Shown here one piece after another: positions 60,739 through 64,000 of a DNA stretch of 64,000 nucleotides. Below the pieces are notes generated by a model. It was not told the DNA's origin. It worked only from the letters and a program-made list of their open reading frames with translations, and searched no databases. The DNA is from Parasphingopyxis sp. CP4 (GTDB lineage: Bacteria > Pseudomonadota > Alphaproteobacteria > Sphingomonadales > Sphingomonadaceae), in NCBI RefSeq assembly GCF_013378055.1, contig NZ_CP051130.1:1116001-1180000 (forward strand). The letters run 5' to 3'. Made by a program: the position numbers and the translations under genes. Position 1 is the stretch's first letter. Every line of letters begins with the position of its first letter.

Positions 60739-62709
60739 TTAATTCTTGAGTGCTGACAGGATCTGCGGAGTGATTGCCGCTTCTGTCAGCCCGAAATATT
60801 CGAACAATTTATTCGCCGGCGCCGAACCGCCAAAGCGATCGATACCAAAATTCAGTCCATCAGTGCCGGTATAGCGTTCCCAACCGAAAGTCGCGCCAGC
60901 TTCGATAGAAACGCGCAAAATATCGTCTCCACCAAGAATATCGGCTCTGTAGGCCGCGTCCTGAGCGTCAAACAGCTCCCAGCACGGGACAGAGACCAGA
61001 TCGGTGCCAAAGCCCTTGGCCTCGAGCTTCTCAGCAACCTCTGCCGCGAGGTGAACCTCAGATCCGGTTGCCATGAGGACGACGCGCCGATCATTTTCTG
61101 CCGTTTTCAAACGATATGCGCCCTTGGCGCATTGATTTTCGGCAACATCGCTGCGCATGGGCGGCAGGCCCTGCCGGGTGAGCGCCAGCAGTGATGGCCC
61201 ATCCTTACGTTTGAGCGATAAAGCCCAACATTCTGCGGTTTCTATTGCATCACACGGTCGGTAAACAGCAAGATTGGGCATGGCGCGCAGGCTGGCCAGC
61301 TGCTCAATCGGCTGATGCGTCGGCCCATCTTCGCCCAGGCCGATCGAGTCATGCGTCATTACATAGACGGCGCGCACTTGTTGAAGCGCCGAAAGCCGGA
61401 TCGCCGGGCGGCAATAGTCTGAAAAGATAAGGAATGTTCCGCCATAGGGGATCACGCCGCCATGCAAGGCCATGCCGTTCATCGCGGCCGCCATGCCGAA
61501 CTCACGTATTCCGTAGTAAATATAGCGCCCGCCATAATTGTCGCTGGTCAGCGGATCGGTCGCTGGCGTCTTCGTATTGTTGGAGCCGGTCAGGTCGGCT
61601 GAGCCACCAATTGTCTCTGGAATAGCCTTGTTGATTGCGGTCAGGGCCATTTCCGAAGACTTACGCGTGGCGACCTTGGGCGGGTCGCTGGCGAGCGTCT
61701 CAAGATAGGATTGCATGGCGGTTCCTTCCGGCAGATCGCCAGCCATGCGCCGTTTAAATTCATCTTTTTCTGAGTGACTTGTAAGCCGTTGCGTCCATTC
61801 ACTATAAGGTTCAGCGCCGCGCGCACCCGCCTCTGCCCACACTTCACCAATCTCCGGCGGGATGACAAATGGCGCAGCGTCCCAGCCCAGCTCTTCGCGC
61901 GTAGCTGCGATCTCTTCATCTCCGAGCGGCGCGCCATGGGTAGCGGAGGTTCCCTGCTTGTTCGGAGCGCCAAAACCAATCACCGTCTTGCACGCAATCA
62001 GCGACGGTCGCGGATCGGCCAACGCCTCTTCAATGGCAAAGCGGATCGCATCCGGATCATGGCCATCACAGCTGGTTACGTGCCAACCCGAAGCCTCGTA
62101 ACGGGCGCGGATATCCTCGCTCGACGACAGATCGGTTCCGCCATCGATCGTGATCGCGTTATCGTCCCAGAACGTAATCAGCCGACCGAGCTTAAGATGG
62201 CCAGCCAGCCCTATCGCTTCGTGATTGATGCCTTCCATAAGACAGCCATCACCCGCAATCGCCCAGGTGCGGTGATCAACCAGATCATCGCCGAAATGCG
62301 CATTCAAATGGCGTTCGGCAATCGCCATGCCGACCGCCATTGCAAGGCCCTGGCCAAGCGGCCCGGTCGTCGCCTCGACACCCGGCAGAAGGAAGTTTTC
62401 GGGGTGGCCCGCACAGGGGCTGCCCAACTGACGAAAATGCTTGATTTCGTCCATTGTCGGCTGCGCATATCCGGTGAGGTGAAGCAGCGAATAGATCAGC
62501 ATCGAGCCATGGCCGGCAGAAAGAACGAAACGATCTCTGTCAAACCAATCAGGGGCCTGCGGATTATATTTAAGATATTTTGTAAACAGAACCGTCGCGA
62601 CGTCCGCCATACCCATTGGCATTCCTGGATGGCCAGAATTGGCCTCCTGCACAGCGTCCATCGAAAGGGCGCGGATGGCGTTTGCAAGCTGAATATGGGT
62701 GACGGTCAT
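60739..62709 (-). CDS. tkt: Transketolase
   Basis: Thiamine-diphosphate enzyme of the pentose phosphate pathway (656 residues). The first domain has NSGHPGMPMGMADVATVLFT, GPLGQGLAMAVGMAIAERHL and the ThDP motif from GDGCLMEGINHEA to its closing Asn. The second has REFGMAAAMNGMALHGGVIP and VMTHDSIGLGEDGPTHQPIE. It is first in the tkt-gap-pgk-hotdog series. Confidence 0.97.
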   Translation of the reverse strand: MTVTHIQLANAIRALSMDAVQEANSGHPGMPMGMADVATVLFTKYLKYNPQAPDWFDRDRFVLSAGHGSMLIYSLLHLTGYAQPTMDEIKHFRQLGSPCAGHPENFLLPGVEATTGPLGQGLAMAVGMAIAERHLNAHFGDDLVDHRTWAIAGDGCLMEGINHEAIGLAGHLKLGRLITFWDDNAITIDGGTDLSSSEDIRARYEASGWHVTSCDGHDPDAIRFAIEEALADPRPSLIACKTVIGFGAPNKQGTSATHGAPLGDEEIAATREELGWDAAPFVIPPEIGEVWAEAGARGAEPYSEWTQRLTSHSEKDEFKRRMAGDLPEGTAMQSYLETLASDPPKVATRKSSEMALTAINKAIPETIGGSADLTGSNNTKTPATDPLTSDNYGGRYIYYGIREFGMAAAMNGMALHGGVIPYGGTFLIFSDYCRPAIRLSALQQVRAVYVMTHDSIGLGEDGPTHQPIEQLASLRAMPNLAVYRPCDAIETAECWALSLKRKDGPSLLALTRQGLPPMRSDVAENQCAKGAYRLKTAENDRRVVLMATGSEVHLAAEVAEKLEAKGFGTDLVSVPCWELFDAQDAAYRADILGGDDILRVSIEAGATFGWERYTGTDGLNFGIDRFGGSAPANKLFEYFGLTEAAITPQILSALKN

Positions 62710-62864
62710 ACGGTTTCCCCTGTCCGGCTCGGCATGCTCCAGGCTGCCTGTGGGACAGCCCTACGAGTCGCGAGCGCGCGCGACCACTTGGAATGTCATG
62801 CCGTTATCGTCAACCGCAGCGCCCACAGTCTTGCCGAGAAGCGCTTTCCTGCTATGCAAAGAGC

Positions 62865-63284
62865 ATGGAAAATGACCGCCTTTCCCTGGTAATCGCTCGG
62901 ATCGATGCTGCGGCCGTGCGGATCGCCAAAGCACAGCCGGGCGCTTCCGCGGCTACAGATCAGGACGCCGAGAAAAAGCTGCGGCAAGAAATTGCAGCGC
63001 TTAACAGCGCACACGCGGCTGCGCTCGATGAACGCGATCGCGCAATCGCCAAGCTGCGCGCGGATGCCGCTGACATCGACAAGCTAAAAGATCAGGAAAT
63101 TGAGCGACTTAGGTCTGAGCTACAGGCAAAGAGCGATGAAACTGGTGCGATCGATACCGCAGCGCACGATGCCGAATTGCATGCTATTCAGCAAAAATAC
63201 GACCGTCTGTATGCGGCAGCATCAACCGTGCTTAGCGATCTCGACATCATCATCGAACAAGCGGAGCAGGCGAATAATGGCTGA
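62865..63284 (+). CDS. Coiled-coil protein upstream of zapA
   Basis: A 139-residue, mostly charged, helical protein. Residues 30-90 form a heptad-like coiled coil (EKKLRQEIAALNSAHAAALD, then IERLRSELQAK), and the end is acidic (VLSDLDIIIEQAEQ). It overlaps zapA by 8 bp. Short coiled-coil proteins often precede zapA in alphaproteobacteria, which suggests a role in division, but this is inferred from position only. Confidence 0.8.
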   Translation: MENDRLSLVIARIDAAAVRIAKAQPGASAATDQDAEKKLRQEIAALNSAHAAALDERDRAIAKLRADAADIDKLKDQEIERLRSELQAKSDETGAIDTAAHDAELHAIQQKYDRLYAAASTVLSDLDIIIEQAEQANNG

Positions 63285-63582
63285 AGTAACGCTCACTATC
63301 GCGGGCCATAGCTATACCGTTGCATGCCGCGATGGCGAAGAAGATCGACTGCAGAAGCTTGGTGCCATGGTTGACGCAAAAACCATCGATGCGCAGGCTG
63401 CTGTCGGCGGAAATCTTGGTGAAGCGCGGGTTTTGCTGTTCGCGGCCCTTTTGCTTGCCGACGAGGCGGACGAGCTGCGAACCACAGATGTTCCAGATCA
63501 GTCGCTCGATCATCTCGAAGAACTGGCTGATCGCTTATCTGCACTTGGCGACCAGCTTGCCACTGGCGGCCAGGCTTCCTAA
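63277..63582 (+). CDS. zapA: Cell division protein ZapA
   Basis: A 101-residue FtsZ-associated protein that bundles FtsZ filaments. The N-terminal domain (VTLTIAGHSYTVACRDGEED, then LQKLGAMVDAK) and C-terminal helix (LLFAALLLADEADELR) match the family. A GGAGCAGG site precedes the ATG. The 6S RNA and the fau gene follow, the usual zapA-ssrS-fau order. Confidence 0.93.
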   Translation: MAEVTLTIAGHSYTVACRDGEEDRLQKLGAMVDAKTIDAQAAVGGNLGEARVLLFAALLLADEADELRTTDVPDQSLDHLEELADRLSALGDQLATGGQAS

Positions 63583-63587
63583 GTCAT

Positions 63588-63755
63588 CCGTGGCGGGCGC
63601 TGCCCGGTACGCGCCTTTACGAATATCCCTGAGGCGATACAACATCCAAGGGAGCTGTCCCTGCCCGGATCTTGGTCCGACGCATATGGCGCCCACCTGA
63701 CGTTATTGGCGTCAGAGGATTTTCGGGCAAACGGCCATGGCGGCCCCGCCACCCG
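63588..63755 (+). ncRNA. ssrS: 6S RNA
   Basis: The RNA lies in the conserved gap between zapA and the 5-formyltetrahydrofolate cyclo-ligase gene. Its ends close by a perfect 8-bp stem: GTGGCGGG (63590-63597) with CCCGCCAC (63745-63752). TCCCTGAGGCGATA resembles the E. coli 6S segment CCCCTGAGCCGATA, and GGTCCG is shared too. A 3'-strand hairpin, CTGACG/CGTCAG (63697-63702 with 63710-63715), matches the small hairpin near the central bubble. 6S RNA mimics an open promoter and binds housekeeping RNA polymerase. Exact ends are approximate. Confidence 0.88.
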
Positions 63756-63768
63756 AGCAGGCGAAATC

Positions 63769-64000
63769 ATGACCAAGCCAGAGTTAAGAGCATATTTTAG
63801 AAAAGTTCGGGAAGAATATGTTTTTAATGCAAATTCTATACAATTGGAGCCCGCGAATACCGCTCTATTTCGCCAACTAGAAGCGGCCGGGCTACTCGCT
63901 GGAATCATCGGTGGGTATGCCGCCATGACGTCAGAAATTGACCCTCTCGAGACGCAGAAATCCTACGTCGAAAAAGGCGGCCAAGTCGCCCTTCCCTTTT
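63769..64000 (+). CDS. fau: 5-formyltetrahydrofolate cyclo-ligase (3' end outside window)
   Basis: The first 77 codons are present with no stop. The reading MTKPELRAYFRKVREEYVFN, then GLLAGIIGGYAAMTSEIDP and a later KGGQVALPF, fits the 5-FTHF cyclo-ligase (YgfA) family, which recycles 5-formyltetrahydrofolate. Position right after 6S RNA supports this. The first 35 codons are unusually AT-rich for the window, with TTA, AGA, ATA and CTA codons. Confidence 0.85.
   Translation, partial: MTKPELRAYFRKVREEYVFNANSIQLEPANTALFRQLEAAGLLAGIIGGYAAMTSEIDPLETQKSYVEKGGQVALPF

Noticed and set aside
1-64000. tRNA, rRNA, CRISPR arrays, insertion sequences or phage genes
   Set aside because: No T-loop-type motifs, spaced direct repeats, transposase or integrase frames were seen on either strand.

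Overview
The window looks like one ordinary chromosomal segment of an alphaproteobacterium, most likely a member of the Sphingomonadales. Protein similarity, the short ProS without an editing insert, the GTTC-N7-GTTC SOS box and the gene order (tpiA-PPIase-trpEGDC-moaC-moeA-lexA-comEC-gltX-gltA; rnj-coaX-birA-nuoN..A; zapA-6S RNA-fau) all point that way. GC is moderately high and coding density is very high: many neighbours overlap by 4 bp. I found no tRNA, rRNA, IS element, prophage or CRISPR array.

Layout. 1-2880 (minus): lolD (cut by the window edge), lolC and proS, with a palindromic repeat between the last two. 2881-3371 is a gene-free, hairpin-rich stretch. 3372-5953 (plus): a sugar:cation symporter and a glutathione transferase-like protein. 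5961-10808 (minus): tpiA, secG, pyrG, a Crp/Fnr regulator and a DUF2855 protein. 10967-28962 (mainly plus): a membrane-anchored parvulin chaperone, the trp genes split into trpE and trpG-D-C, cardiolipin synthase, moaC-moeA, lexA with its SOS box, gltX and gltA. Minus-strand genes sit among these: a PHA-granule-type small protein, an M13 peptidase, a lipoprotein and comEC.

28966-35586 is the most unusual part. It holds a histidine-kinase-like protein whose phospho-acceptor histidine is an arginine, a DUF2336 protein, a membrane protein resembling a nucleotidyltransferase/CDP-alcohol phosphotransferase fusion with eroded catalytic motifs, an Hpt-like protein whose histidine is a tryptophan, and a large two-span membrane coiled-coil protein. 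It may be a pseudo-enzyme signalling or cell-polarity module.

35583-54539 (minus): DUF1467, RNase J, coaX, birA and the complete 14-subunit complex I operon nuoA-N, with four small extra genes inside it, one a cupin. 54634-57029: an inositol monophosphatase family protein, efp, a possible 64-residue protein and thiE. 57042-62709 (minus): a carbon-metabolism run tkt, gap, pgk, a hotdog thioesterase and class I fba. 62865-64000 (plus): a coiled-coil protein, zapA, the 6S RNA and the 5' part of the 5-formyltetrahydrofolate cyclo-ligase gene.

Together the genes cover respiration, central carbon and tryptophan metabolism, envelope biogenesis and cell division. All function calls come from reading motifs by eye; no database search was run.
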